Made by a program: the position numbers and the translations under genes
Shown here: positions 26,669-38,479 of the stretch, piece after piece
How the letters are laid out: every line of letters begins with the position of its first letter
Position numbering within the stretch: position 1 is the stretch's first letter
The notes under the pieces: model-generated
The model's input: only the letters and a program-made list of their open reading frames with translations
The model's database searches: none
What the model was told of the DNA's origin: nothing
Source: Streptomyces sp. NBC_00483
Lineage (GTDB): Bacteria; Actinomycetota; Actinomycetes; Streptomycetales; Streptomycetaceae
Length of the DNA stretch: 64,000 nt
Direction: 5' to 3'
Assembly: GCF_036013745.1 (NCBI RefSeq)
Contig: NZ_CP107880.1
Span: 7,192,001 to 7,256,000, forward strand

Positions 26669-27441
26669 GAGCCGTCCGCCCGCAGGAAGTCCTCCATGAC
26701 GCGGATCAGCGCGAGCGGCGCCTCGTCCATCGCGTAGTGGCCGCACACGGGGAGGTCGACGAGCTCCCCGCGGGTGAACCAGGCCAGCCACGTCGAGCGC
26801 ATCAGGGGCGCGGCAAGGGCCGGGTCGAGCTGCCCGGTGATCGCGAGCGCGGGGACCGTACAGGGGTCCAGGTCCGCGTGGAAGTCGTCGCCGGTCCACG
26901 AGTCGAGCCAGGCCCGGAACGCCTTGGTGTCGCTGCACGCGAACGAGCGCTCCACCATGCGGTCCAGCCACGCGGCGGGGCGTACGCCGCCCGTCGTGAC
27001 GTCGATGATCGCGCGGCGGTTCGCGGGGGAGGTGTCGGCCGTCACGAACAGCTCCCGCTGCTCGGGCGTCATGGGCAGACCGGACGCCGGGACCGGGGAC
27101 ACGCCCACGACGCGGCGCACCCGGCGCTGCGCGGTCGCCACCACGCGCTGCGCCACCGTGCCGCCCATGGAGTGCCCGATCAGCGAGAACCGCTCCCAGC
27201 CGAGCCGGTCCGCGAGGTCGAGCACGTCCGCGGCGCCCTCGGCCGTCGTGTACGCGCCCGGCGTCTGCTTCGCCTCCCCGTAGCCGCGCAGGTCCACGAG
27301 CGCGTACTGGAAGGAGGTGCGGTCGAGGTCGGCCACGATCGGCGCGTAGGCGGCGCGGTCGGCGAACCAGCCGTGCACCGCGATCACCTTGTGCGGGCCG
27401 TCACCGTGCAGTTCGTACGGCAGGACGAAGGAGGAGGCCAC
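26665..27441 (-). CDS. Alpha/beta hydrolase
   Basis: A 258-residue cytoplasmic serine hydrolase. The nucleophile is Ser91 in LIGHSMGG, the oxyanion segment is VHGW, the acid is likely Asp in ITGQLDPAL, and the histidine is in VCGHYAM. GTG 27441 has TTGGGAG closely upstream. Its stop overlaps the P450 start, so hydrolase and P450 probably act on the same small molecule, for example ester cleavage combined with hydroxylation. Divergent from the pentapeptide gene with 133 bases between. Confidence 0.88.
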   Translation of the reverse strand: MASSFVLPYELHGDGPHKVIAVHGWFADRAAYAPIVADLDRTSFQYALVDLRGYGEAKQTPGAYTTAEGAADVLDLADRLGWERFSLIGHSMGGTVAQRVVATAQRRVRRVVGVSPVPASGLPMTPEQRELFVTADTSPANRRAIIDVTTGGVRPAAWLDRMVERSFACSDTKAFRAWLDSWTGDDFHADLDPCTVPALAITGQLDPALAAPLMRSTWLAWFTRGELVDLPVCGHYAMDEAPLALIRVMEDFLRADGS

Positions 27442-27574
27442 GTCGACTCCCAAGGGTGTGGGACTTCGGGCGGTGCGGGACGCCTCCAAAGGTGGCGCGG
27501 GGCCGGGCCCGGCCACAAGGGGGCGCACGCGCGCGTGGCGGCGTGCGCCGTGGCCGATCGGCGACAATGTGGGG

Positions 27575-28408
27575 GTGACCTCCCCCGACGCCCCACCCGA
27601 CCGCCCCGACCTGCGCGCCGATTGCGCCGACTGCTTCGGCCTGTGCTGCGTCGCCCTCCCCTTCGCCAAGTCGCACGACTTCGCGCACGACAAGAACGCG
27701 GGCACGCCCTGCCGCAACCTCCAGCAGGACTTCCGCTGCGGCATCCACGCGAGGCTGCGCGACGAGGGCTACCCCGGCTGCACCGTCTTCGACTGCTTCG
27801 GTGCGGGCCAGAAGGTCTCCCAGGTCACCTTCGAGGGCGTCGGCTGGCGTGAGCGGCCCGAGAGCGCCAGGGCCATGTACGAGGTCTTCCCGGTCATGCG
27901 CCAACTGCACGAGCTGCTCTGGTACTTGAGCGACGTACTGGAGCTGAGAGCGGCCGGTGCCGTGCACGACGACGCCCGGCGGGCCCGCGAGGACATCGAG
28001 CGGCTGACCCGCGCGCGCAGCGACGAACTCGTCGCCGCCGACGTGCCGACCATCCGGGGCGACGTGAACGCCCTTCTACTGAAGGCAAGTGAACTGGTGC
28101 GCGCCGACGTGCCCGGCGCGCTCGGCCGCAAGAAGAACCACCGGGGAGCCGACCTAGTAGGCGCGCGTTTCAAAAAGGCCGACCTACGGGGCGCCAATCT
28201 CCGCGGCGCCCTCCTTGTAGCCGCGGATCTGACGGCCGCAGACCTCCGCTCGGCCGACCTGATCGGCGCGGACCTGCGCGACGCCCGGCTCGCGGGCGCC
28301 GACCTCACCGGGGCGCTGTTCCTCACCCAGGCGCAGGTGAACGCGGCCCGCGGCGACGCGGCCACCCGCATCCCTGCGGGCCTGCGGCGCCCGGCGCACT
28401 GGGCGTAG
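27575..28408 (+). CDS. Cys-cluster (YkgJ-like) plus pentapeptide-repeat protein
   Basis: A 277-residue protein with two parts. The first 80 residues hold nine cysteines in spacing like the YkgJ / UPF0153 metal-binding family (ADCADCFGLCC, TPCRNLQQDFRCGIH, GCTVFDCFGAGQ), so a zinc or iron-sulfur site is expected. A helical linker follows. The last 80 residues are pentapeptide repeats of the A(D/N)LxG type (GADLVGARFKKADLRGANLR) forming a right-handed beta-helix. The GTG at 27575 has no ribosome site and may be leaderless. Target unknown; pentapeptide helices can mimic DNA, but that is not shown here. Confidence 0.83.
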   Translation: MTSPDAPPDRPDLRADCADCFGLCCVALPFAKSHDFAHDKNAGTPCRNLQQDFRCGIHARLRDEGYPGCTVFDCFGAGQKVSQVTFEGVGWRERPESARAMYEVFPVMRQLHELLWYLSDVLELRAAGAVHDDARRAREDIERLTRARSDELVAADVPTIRGDVNALLLKASELVRADVPGALGRKKNHRGADLVGARFKKADLRGANLRGALLVAADLTAADLRSADLIGADLRDARLAGADLTGALFLTQAQVNAARGDAATRIPAGLRRPAHWA

Positions 28409-28428
28409 GTCCCGGCCCCGAGCGGGGC

Positions 28429-31477
<3,049 letters not shown>

Positions 31478-33315
31478 GGTCGTGGATCGGGTGTCGTTGC
31501 GCCATCGACCTTTCGGGCATAGCCCAGGCCGTTGGCCGGCCCCAGGGGCTGTGGGGCGGAGTCGGGAACGGGAGTTCGTGCGCCGAATGGGTGACCTGAG
31601 GGTGGGTGCGTCGTTGAACCACGCGATGGTCTTCGGCGTGGTGAAGGGCGGGCGAACGGGGTGGTCGGAGCGGTGATGCGCAGCGCGTCGGGCTTGCGGG
31701 TGTTGTCCCCGCCCCGCCTGGCCCGGCATGCCGGGGCGATGGCGCTGAAAACGCGGCTGCGGCTGTCCGAGCGGGACGCGGAGGTTCTGGCCGGACTGGG
31801 GGAATTCCTGGATCGGCTGGCGGGGGCGGATCTGGCGGAGCGAGTGCGGCTGGGCACTGGGCATACGCTGGAGGATTTCGCGCGGCGCAAGCGGGAGTTG
31901 AGCGCGATCACCTCGGCCCGTTGGGCGGGCACCATCGTGCGCGGCAGCAACGACCAGTGGGTGCTGGCCCGCCGTGCGCAGGCCGACGACCTGAAGCAGC
32001 TGACACGGGCGATCGAGGTTATCCGAGGGCGGCTGGCAGTACCGGTGGCCGCCTGCGACATCAAGACCCGGGTGGCGGGCTACCCGACCCAGGCCGTCCG
32101 CGCCGCCAAGCAGCGCCGTCTCGCGCACCTCACCGCGCGCGCCGCCCGGCTGCGAGAGCAGCGGCGGGCCGGGAGGGTGAAGATCGTGCGCGGCGGCAAG
32201 CGTCTACTCAAGACCCGCCTGCGGTTGGAGCCGGCCGGGCTGGACGAAGCAAGTTGGCGGGAGCGGTGGAGGCAGGCGCGCACCCGGATCGAGGCGGACG
32301 GCGAGTCCGGCAAACGCCACGGCAACCAGACCATCAGCATCAGCCCGGACGGCGTCGTCACCATCAAGCTGCCGGGCGAACTTGCCGCCCAGCATGCCGA
32401 TGTGGTGGACCGCTACGGGCGCTACACCCTGGATGCCCGCGCGGCCTTCGCGCATCGGGATGCCGAGTGGCAGGCGCAGGTGAAGGCGCACCGCGCGGTC
32501 GGCTACACGGTCACGTTCGAGTGCGGGCGCTGCTATCTGACAGCCGCCTTCACCCCGCCCTCGAACGTGCTGCCCGAGGGGGCGGACGATGAGGCGTTCT
32601 TGGCCGCCGTGCGGGCCCGCGGGGTGATCGGTATCGATCACAACGCCGATCACCTCGCCGTGTGGCGTCTGGACGTGCACGGCAATCCCGTCGGCCGCCC
32701 GACCCGCATCGAGGTCGACTACGCCGGTTCCACCTCCCGCCGCGATGCGCAGATCCGGCACGCCTGCTCCGCCCTGCTCCGTCAAGCGCGCCAGTCGGGG
32801 GCGGGGGCGTTGGTGATCGAGGACCTCGGGTTCGCCATCGGCCGGGAGGAGTGCGGCGGGTGTGGCAGGCGGGGCCGGGTGTTCCGGGCCACGGTGGCGG
32901 CGATGCCGACGGCGAAGTTCGCGGCCCGGCTCCTCGCGATGGCTCACCGGGCGGGACTGTCGGTGATCGTCGTCGACCCGGCGTACTCCAGCCGCTGGGG
33001 CGCCCAGCACTGGAAGAAGACCACCAGCACGGCAACTCATCAGACGTCCGGTCATGACGCTGCGGCGATCGTGATCGGCCGACGCGGCCAGGGACCGTGC
33101 ACACGATGCACGCCGCCGAAGAGAGAAGGCAACGGCCCAGCCTGCCGAAGACCGTCCGCGGCAGGCCACTGACGTGCAGTCCTGGACGCAGGGCTCACTT
33201 TGACTCAGTGGATAGGAACGGTGTTCTTTACTGTGACCGAAATCTTCGAGCGCATCACGGACAAGCTGGCAAGAGACGAAATCGCGCCGCCGCACAACGA
33301 GAAAGACCCCAGAGG
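31478..33315 (+). mobile_element. IS605-type TnpB-only element (outer limits; ends not resolved)
   Basis: The stretch between geoA and the gene remnant at 33316 carries a single tnpB-like gene and no tnpA. No terminal inverted repeats are expected for this class; hairpins mark ends instead. CCCCAGGGGCTGTGGGG near 31540 could be a left-end hairpin. The right end, where a guide RNA would be encoded, must lie near or beyond 33172. The given limits are the maximum span; true ends need an empty-site comparison. Confidence 0.45.
31676..33172 (+). CDS. TnpB-related RuvC-type nuclease (IS200/IS605 OrfB-like)
   Basis: A 498-residue protein related to the TnpB RNA-guided nucleases of IS605-type elements. 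RuvC residues are Asp321 (GVIGIDHNADHLAVWRLD), Glu382 (LVIEDLGF) and Asp461 (TSGHDAAAIVIGRR), all intact. The block VDPAYSSRWGAQHW is typical of the actinobacterial TnpB-related branch. The usual zinc ribbon is reduced: only Cys393/Cys396 stand between the last two acidic residues, with another CxxC (475/478) after them. A basic, helix-rich N-terminus (about 30-240) would bind RNA. The ATG at 31676 has CGGAG upstream. It may be an active guide-dependent nuclease or a drifting copy. Confidence 0.87.
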   Translation: MRSASGLRVLSPPRLARHAGAMALKTRLRLSERDAEVLAGLGEFLDRLAGADLAERVRLGTGHTLEDFARRKRELSAITSARWAGTIVRGSNDQWVLARRAQADDLKQLTRAIEVIRGRLAVPVAACDIKTRVAGYPTQAVRAAKQRRLAHLTARAARLREQRRAGRVKIVRGGKRLLKTRLRLEPAGLDEASWRERWRQARTRIEADGESGKRHGNQTISISPDGVVTIKLPGELAAQHADVVDRYGRYTLDARAAFAHRDAEWQAQVKAHRAVGYTVTFECGRCYLTAAFTPPSNVLPEGADDEAFLAAVRARGVIGIDHNADHLAVWRLDVHGNPVGRPTRIEVDYAGSTSRRDAQIRHACSALLRQARQSGAGALVIEDLGFAIGREECGGCGRRGRVFRATVAAMPTAKFAARLLAMAHRAGLSVIVVDPAYSSRWGAQHWKKTTSTATHQTSGHDAAAIVIGRRGQGPCTRCTPPKREGNGPACRRPSAAGH

Positions 33316-33627
33316 TCACACGGGCTGACCCACCCGACCTGCCGCGTGCGTGACGGCCGCCCGCGCCAGCGCCTGCACGATCGGGTGCGGGCGGCTGCCG
33401 TCACCGGACAGCTCCGGCTGGAACAGCGTCGCGACGAAGAACGGGTGCTGCTGCGGCGGAGTTCGTGACGGCGCTGACCGGATAAGCCGCTGATCGGCGG
33501 CCCCAGGGGGCGCCGGCGTTCGAGCCGGCCCCGGCACTCTCACTCGTTCGTGGATCGTCGTGGGCGTGCGCGGAGGGTAGGGCTCTGGCCGTGGCCGAGT
33601 GGGCCAGGGACCGGAGGCGGGCGACCC
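33173..33627. other. Gene-poor stretch after tnpB
   Basis: No intact gene of normal size. It contains a short plus-strand frame of 31 codons (33233-33328, starting GTG ACC GAA ATC), the remnant described at 33316-33450, and plain GC-rich sequence from 33451 on. Bases 33190-33310 are clearly less GC-rich than the surroundings, which suggests foreign origin or the end of the mobile element. Confidence 0.5.
33316..33450 (-). pseudogene. C-terminal remnant of a glutamine-amidotransferase-like (CTP-synthase C-terminal-related) gene
   Basis: The minus-strand frame ends in HPFFVATLFQPELSGDGSRP and HPIVQALARAAVTHA, then a stop at 33316. From memory this matches the last 40 or so residues of class I glutamine-amidotransferase-like proteins related to the CTP synthase C-terminus. 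Upstream of about 33450 the match is lost at once and no start or catalytic cysteine can be found. It is therefore a gene tail left by an insertion or deletion, next to the tnpB gene. Confidence 0.55.
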
Positions 33628-34281
33628 ATGGAACAGACTGCGTTGCGTCCCAAGTCGATGCCGGGAACCGGGGGCAGGGCATCGACCACGACGTCGACGC
33701 CGGAGCCGTCGGCCGGCCCGCTGACGGGGCCCGGTCCTGAGCCGAAGCCCGGCAGGCCGGGCGCCGCCCAGCAGCTCGGCAGGCGCCTGTGCAGCGTGCT
33801 GTGCGGCCTGCTGTGCGCGGTCGTGCTCGTCCTCGCGGGCATCGGCCTCGGCACCGTGGGAGCCACCGTCATCGGCATGAGCAAGCTCGCCGAACTGAAG
33901 CGGCAGGCCCCGCCCGCGGCAGGGCCCGCGACCCCGCCGCCGAGCAGCCCCGCCGCCACGCCGGGACCCACCACGGCGCCCGCACAGCCCGCGGCGCCCC
34001 TGCCGAGGGGCGGGCTCGGCGTGGAGGTCGTCGACGCCCCCAAGGCACCCGGCGCGCTCGTCGTGGCCGTGCACGTCCCGGGCCCCGGCTACACCGGCGG
34101 CCTGGTCCGCGGCGACGTCCTGGTGGGCCTCGGCGGCCGGCGCGTCGGCTCCGCGCTCGACCTGGCGGCGCACGTGGCCGACGTCGCGGACACCCGACCG
34201 GGACGACAGGTCGTGGTCACGGTCCGGCACGCGAACGGGGAGCTGCAGAAGCTGGCGGTCACCCCCGGGGTGGTCACGTGA
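33628..34281 (+). CDS. Membrane-anchored PDZ-domain protein
   Basis: A 217-residue protein. A disordered N-terminus leads to one membrane helix (about 57-82, LCGLLCAVVLVLAGIGLG), a Pro/Ala/Thr linker, and a C-terminal PDZ domain (about 128-215: LGVEVVDAPKAPGALVV, YTGGLVRGDVLVGLGGRRV). There is no protease domain, so it is a binding module displayed outside the membrane rather than an HtrA enzyme. The ATG at 33628 has CGGAGG 11 bases upstream. Partner unknown. The next gene starts 146 bases downstream. Confidence 0.85.
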   Translation: MEQTALRPKSMPGTGGRASTTTSTPEPSAGPLTGPGPEPKPGRPGAAQQLGRRLCSVLCGLLCAVVLVLAGIGLGTVGATVIGMSKLAELKRQAPPAAGPATPPPSSPAATPGPTTAPAQPAAPLPRGGLGVEVVDAPKAPGALVVAVHVPGPGYTGGLVRGDVLVGLGGRRVGSALDLAAHVADVADTRPGRQVVVTVRHANGELQKLAVTPGVVT

Positions 34282-34427
34282 CGGCCGTATTCGGCGCGCG
34301 CCCCGCCCACGGCGCCTGAAATCATGGGCAGAGGTCGGTCTCGCGCCGCCCCGCGCCGCCGGGCAGGATGGCTGCCCGTACGACGCCCGCACTCCCACAG
34401 GCGCCCACCCGTACGAAAGGCCAGGAC

Positions 34428-35564
34428 ATGACGACCGGTACCCCCGCGCCCTTCACCGCCGCCGACTACAAGGCCCGCATGGACCGTGCCGCGCAGTCCG
34501 CCGCCGACGCGGGGCTCGCAGGGGTGCTGGTCGCGCCGGGCCCCGACCTCGTATGGCTCACCGGCTACCACGTACCGGCCGACACCGAGCGGCTCACCCT
34601 CCTCGTGCTCGCGGCCGACCAGGAGCCCACACTCGTCGTGCCGACCCTGGAGGCGCCCGACGCCGCCAAGGCCGCGGGCGCCGACGCGATGACGCTGCGC
34701 GACTGGACCGACGGCAAGGACCCGTACGACGTCACCGCCCCGCTGCTCAGGTCGGTCGGGGGTCCGGGCCGCTTCGGGGTGAGCGACAACGCCTGGGCGA
34801 TGCATCTGCTCGGCCTGCAGAAGACCCTGCCCGAGACCTCGTACGTCTCGCTCACCGAGGCCCTGCCGATGCTGCGCGGCGTGAAGGACGCCGCCGAACT
34901 GGAGCGCCTCGCCGCCGCCGGCGCCGCGGCGGACGCCACGTACGAGGAGATCAAGAAGGTCGCCTTCGCGGGCCGCCGCGAGAACGACATCGCCGGTGAA
35001 CTGTCCGATCTGCTGAAGCGGTTCGGGCACTCGCAGGTCGACTTCACCGTCGTCGGCTCGGGCCCGAACGGCGCCAACCCGCACCACGAGGCGAGCGACC
35101 GCGTCATCGGACACGGCGACATGGTGGTGCTCGACTTCGGCGGCCTCAAGCACGGCTACGGCTCCGACACCACCCGTACCGTGCACGTCGGCGAGCCGAC
35201 GGACGAGGAGCGCAAGGTCCACGACATCGTCCGGGAGGCACAGACCGCGGCCTGTGACGCGGTACGCCCCGGGATCGCCTGCCAGGACGTCGACCGGGTC
35301 GCCCGCAAGGTCATCACGGACGCCGGGTACGGCGAGTACTTCATCCACCGCACCGGGCACGGCATCGGCGTCACCACCCACGAACCGCCCTACATGATCG
35401 AAGGCGAGGAGCAGGAGCTGGTGCCGGGCATGTGCTTCTCCGTCGAACCCGGCATCTATCTGCCGGGCCGGTTCGGCGTCCGCGTGGAGGACATCGTGAC
35501 CGTCACCGAGGACGGCGGTCGGCGTCTCAACGCGACGGCGCGCGAGATGGCGATCGTGGGCTGA
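34428..35564 (+). CDS. pepQ: M24 family Xaa-Pro peptidase
   Basis: A 378-residue metallopeptidase of the aminopeptidase-P / prolidase family (M24), cleaving the bond before proline. Metal ligands lie in VVLDFGGLKHGYGSDTTRT (two Asp), HRTGHGIGVTTHE (His), FSVEPGIYLPG (Glu) and RVEDIV (Glu). The N-terminal creatinase-like domain occupies about 15-140. The ATG at 34428 has AAAGG and AGGA upstream; the frame open to 34368 has no support. Cytoplasmic, probably in peptide turnover. The kinase-fold gene follows after 6 bases. Confidence 0.92.
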   Translation: MTTGTPAPFTAADYKARMDRAAQSAADAGLAGVLVAPGPDLVWLTGYHVPADTERLTLLVLAADQEPTLVVPTLEAPDAAKAAGADAMTLRDWTDGKDPYDVTAPLLRSVGGPGRFGVSDNAWAMHLLGLQKTLPETSYVSLTEALPMLRGVKDAAELERLAAAGAAADATYEEIKKVAFAGRRENDIAGELSDLLKRFGHSQVDFTVVGSGPNGANPHHEASDRVIGHGDMVVLDFGGLKHGYGSDTTRTVHVGEPTDEERKVHDIVREAQTAACDAVRPGIACQDVDRVARKVITDAGYGEYFIHRTGHGIGVTTHEPPYMIEGEEQELVPGMCFSVEPGIYLPGRFGVRVEDIVTVTEDGGRRLNATAREMAIVG

Positions 35565-35570
35565 GCGGCC

Positions 35571-36476
35571 ATGCCGTCGACGCCGCGGCAGCCCACTGCC
35601 GACGCCGTGCGCTGCGTCCTGGAGGCGATGCTTCCGGACGGCGGCACTCCGGAGGTGCGCCCCGTCACCGAGGGCGGCGAGCACTCCACGTGGTGGGTGG
35701 GGAAGGCGCACGTGCTGCGCCTCGTCACCGACGGGGCGATGTCCGCGCGGTTGCGCCGCGAGGTGCGCCTCCGTGATCTCGTACGTCCCCACGTCCCGGT
35801 CGCCGTGCCCGCCTCCGTCGCGACGGGGGAGTGGGCGCCCGGCCTCGCCTGCACGCTCGACAAGCGGCTGCCCGGGGAGTCCGCAGAGGTCAGGGACGTC
35901 ACCGCGGCCGGCGAGGAGGATCTCGCCGGGCTGCTCGCGGGGCTGCGCGAGGTGCCGGTCGCGCGGACCGTTCCCGTCGGGGTGGCGAAGGTGCCGCCGC
36001 GCTCACTGGAGAGCCTGCGCCGCGAGGCCGGCGCCGCGGCCCTGAAGCTCGACGCGGACGGCGAGTTCGAGGCCGAGCGGCTCGATCAGCTCGCCGCGCG
36101 GGCCGTCGCGCAGCTCGTCCCGCAGCCCGAGGCCGTACTCGTCCACCACGACCTCAAGGGCGAGCATCTGACCGTGTCGACGGACGGCCGGGTGCGCGGC
36201 GTCCTCGACTGGGCCGACGCGGTCGTCGGTGACGCCGCGGAGGACATCGCCGGGCTCACGATCGCGGTGGGCGCGCGTGCCGCGGTCCGCTCCGCGACGC
36301 TGGCGGGGTACGGACCGCGGTCGTGCCTGCGGGGGCTGTGGCTGGCCCGGTGCGATGTCCTGGTGCGGCTCGGGGACCGGCTGTACGGCGCGGACGACAG
36401 CCCCGAGAGCCTGCTGCGGGTGCAGTTGGAGCGGGCGTGGGAGGCGATCCTGCTGGAGCTGGTGTCGGAGGGCTGA
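35571..36476 (+). CDS. Aminoglycoside-phosphotransferase-fold kinase
   Basis: A 301-residue kinase-like protein of the APH/choline-kinase fold. The catalytic loop is VHHDLKGEHL, where the usual Asn after the catalytic Asp is replaced by His, a variant seen in one APH subgroup. The metal-binding Asp is in LDWADAVVGD. The ATP-binding lobe shows VLRLVTDG. It is in a likely operon with the peptidase gene 6 bases upstream. Substrate unknown; the fold alone is not evidence of antibiotic resistance. Confidence 0.85.
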   Translation: MPSTPRQPTADAVRCVLEAMLPDGGTPEVRPVTEGGEHSTWWVGKAHVLRLVTDGAMSARLRREVRLRDLVRPHVPVAVPASVATGEWAPGLACTLDKRLPGESAEVRDVTAAGEEDLAGLLAGLREVPVARTVPVGVAKVPPRSLESLRREAGAAALKLDADGEFEAERLDQLAARAVAQLVPQPEAVLVHHDLKGEHLTVSTDGRVRGVLDWADAVVGDAAEDIAGLTIAVGARAAVRSATLAGYGPRSCLRGLWLARCDVLVRLGDRLYGADDSPESLLRVQLERAWEAILLELVSEG

Positions 36477-36479
36477 GCC

Positions 36480-36537
36480 GGAGGGCGGCGGCGGGACGGA
36501 GGGCCGGGCCCGCCCGCTCTCCGGCCCGCCGCCCTCC
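36480..36537. terminator. Bidirectional terminator hairpin
   Basis: 12-base perfect arms GGAGGGCGGCGG (36480-36491) and CCGCCGCCCTCC (36526-36537) enclose a GC-rich loop. It sits between the convergent kinase-fold and treZ genes and may stop both. Confidence 0.6.
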
Positions 36538-36544
36538 GTCCCTG

Positions 36545-36571
36545 TGCGCTTCTACGGTTGCGCTTCTACGG
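36545..36571. repeat. 14-base tandem duplication over the treZ stop
   Basis: TGCGCTTCTACGG occurs twice, 14 bases apart. The second copy contains the complement of the treZ TAG stop (36566-36568) and the first copy has the same CTA at 36552. It looks like a recent slippage duplication; the treZ reading frame is not affected. Confidence 0.6.
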
Positions 36572-38332
36572 CGCCACAGCGACCACGCAGGACTCCGCCG
36601 GGACCGTCAGCACGCCGTCCCTGCCCGGCAGTTCCACCGGCTCCCACGTGGCGAGCAGCCGCGCCACAGGACGCCCCAGCGGAATCGACACCGGCACGTC
36701 CGACAGGTTCACAGCCACCCGTAGATCGCCGCGCCGGTAGGCGATCCACCTCGCCCGCTCGTCGTACGCGACCTTGACCGCGGCCAGATCCGGGTCCCGG
36801 AGGTCGGGGCGGGCGCGGCGCAGGGCGATGAGTTCGCGGTACCAGGTGAGCACGCGCGCGTGGTGGCCCGTTTCGCGCTCCTCCCAGTTCAGACAGGAGC
36901 GCTCACGGGTGGCCGGGTCCTGCGGATCAGGGATGTCCTCCTCGGCCCAGCCGTGCGCCGCGAACTCCCGCCGCCTGCCCTTGCGTACGGCTTCGGCGAG
37001 GGCGGCGTCGGTGTGGTCGGTGAAGTACTGCCAGGGCGTGCTCGCGGCCCACTCCTCGCCCATGAACAGCATCGGCGTGAACGGCCCGGTGAGCACGAGC
37101 GTCGCCGCGCACGCGAGCAGTCCGGGACTCACGAGCGAGGAGAGGCGGTCGCCCTGCGCCCGGTTGCCGATCTGGTCGTGGGTCTGCGTGTAGGCGAGCA
37201 GCCGGTGCGCGGGGACGGTGGTGCGGTCCAGCGGGCGGCCGTGGCGGCGGCCGCGGAACGTCGAGTACGTGCCGTCGTGGAAGAAGCCGTGGGTGAGCGT
37301 CTTGGCGAGCGAGGCCATCGGCTGCCGCGCGAAGTCCCCGTAGTAGCCCCGCTGTTCACCGGTGACGGCCGCGTGCACGGCGTGGTGCACATCGTCGTTC
37401 CACTGCGCGTGCAGTCCGAGCCCGCCCTCGGAGCGCGCGGTGATGACGCGCGGGTCGCCGAGGTCGGACTCGCCGACCAGGAACAGCGGCCGCCCGAGGT
37501 CTTCGGCTAGCGCGTCCACGGCCGCCGAGAGCTCCTCCAGGAACGGCAGGGCGCGCCGGTCGTGGAGCTCGTGGATCGCGTCGAGCCGCAGCCCGTCGAT
37601 CCGGTAGTCGCGCAGCCAGGCGAGCGCGCTGCCGATCAGGTACGCGCGTACCTCGTCGGAGCCGGGCGCGTCCAGGTTCACCGCGCTGCCCCACGGCGTG
37701 TGGTGCGTGTCCGTGAAGTACGGGCCGAAAGCGGGCAGATGGTTGCCGGAAGGGCCCAGGTGGTTGTGCACGACGTCGAGCACGACACCGAGGCCCTGTT
37801 CGTGCGCGCTGTCGACAAAACGCTTCAGCGCCTCGGGCCCGCCGTACGGCTCGTGCACGGCCCACGGGTCGACCCCGTCGTAGCCCCAGCCGTGCCGGCC
37901 CGGCATGGGGCACAGCGGCATCAACTCCACGTGCGTGATGCCCAGGTCGGCGAGGTGGCCGAGCCGCCCCGCGGCGGCGTCGAGTGTGCCCTCCTGCGTG
38001 TACGTGCCCACATGGAGCTCGTACAGGACCGCTCCCGTCAGTCCGCGCCCGGGCCACTGGCCGCGCCACGCGTACCGCCTGTGGTCGACGACGGCGCTCA
38101 GCCCGTCCGGGCCCTCGGGCTGCCGCCGCGAGCGCGGGTCGGGCAGCACGGGTCCTTCGTCGACCGCGAAGCCGTACCGCGTGCCGTCCACGGCCTCGGC
38201 CCGGCCGGACCACCATCCGTCGCCGCGGTACGGGTCCCGCGCCAACGCGCGCGTGGTGCCCTGTTCGTCTTCGGCGCCCCGTATGTGGAGCGTTACCTGC
38301 TCGGCCTGTGGTGCCCACACCTCGAACTGCAC
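36566..38332 (-). CDS. treZ: Malto-oligosyltrehalose trehalohydrolase
   Basis: A 588-residue GH13 enzyme that releases trehalose from maltooligosyl-trehalose, the last step of the TreYZ route. An N-terminal beta domain (VQFEVWAPQAEQVTLHI) precedes the barrel. The nucleophile is in GLRLDAIHEL, the acid in FLVGESDLGD, and the third carboxylate in YTQTHDQIGNRAQGDR. MFMGEEW is a family block. The GTG at 38332 has GAGGGGG upstream. The other two genes of the pathway, treY and treX, lie 4.4 and 8.2 kb further on, same strand, with unrelated genes between. Confidence 0.96.
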   Translation of the reverse strand: MQFEVWAPQAEQVTLHIRGAEDEQGTTRALARDPYRGDGWWSGRAEAVDGTRYGFAVDEGPVLPDPRSRRQPEGPDGLSAVVDHRRYAWRGQWPGRGLTGAVLYELHVGTYTQEGTLDAAAGRLGHLADLGITHVELMPLCPMPGRHGWGYDGVDPWAVHEPYGGPEALKRFVDSAHEQGLGVVLDVVHNHLGPSGNHLPAFGPYFTDTHHTPWGSAVNLDAPGSDEVRAYLIGSALAWLRDYRIDGLRLDAIHELHDRRALPFLEELSAAVDALAEDLGRPLFLVGESDLGDPRVITARSEGGLGLHAQWNDDVHHAVHAAVTGEQRGYYGDFARQPMASLAKTLTHGFFHDGTYSTFRGRRHGRPLDRTTVPAHRLLAYTQTHDQIGNRAQGDRLSSLVSPGLLACAATLVLTGPFTPMLFMGEEWAASTPWQYFTDHTDAALAEAVRKGRRREFAAHGWAEEDIPDPQDPATRERSCLNWEERETGHHARVLTWYRELIALRRARPDLRDPDLAAVKVAYDERARWIAYRRGDLRVAVNLSDVPVSIPLGRPVARLLATWEPVELPGRDGVLTVPAESCVVAVAP

Positions 38333-38479
38333 GGACCGTTCCCCCTCGTGACCGGATGCCTGCCGACAGTGACGGCTGAGTCCCATGGTGCGTCAGTTGT
38401 GATCGACGCGGGGCCGTTTTGCCTCGCTGGGGCACGCGTCACACGAAGTCGAGGCTCTGCCGCACGAAGTCGGCGCCCG

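Noticed and set aside
33233..33328. 31-codon frame with a TTGACT upstream
   Set aside because: No ribosome site, no -10 box at proper distance and no recognised homologue; kept only as part of the insertion-scar observation.
35571..36476. Aminoglycoside resistance gene
   Set aside because: Only the kinase fold is seen, with a His in the catalytic loop; the family is very broad. The same caution applies to 53285-54166.
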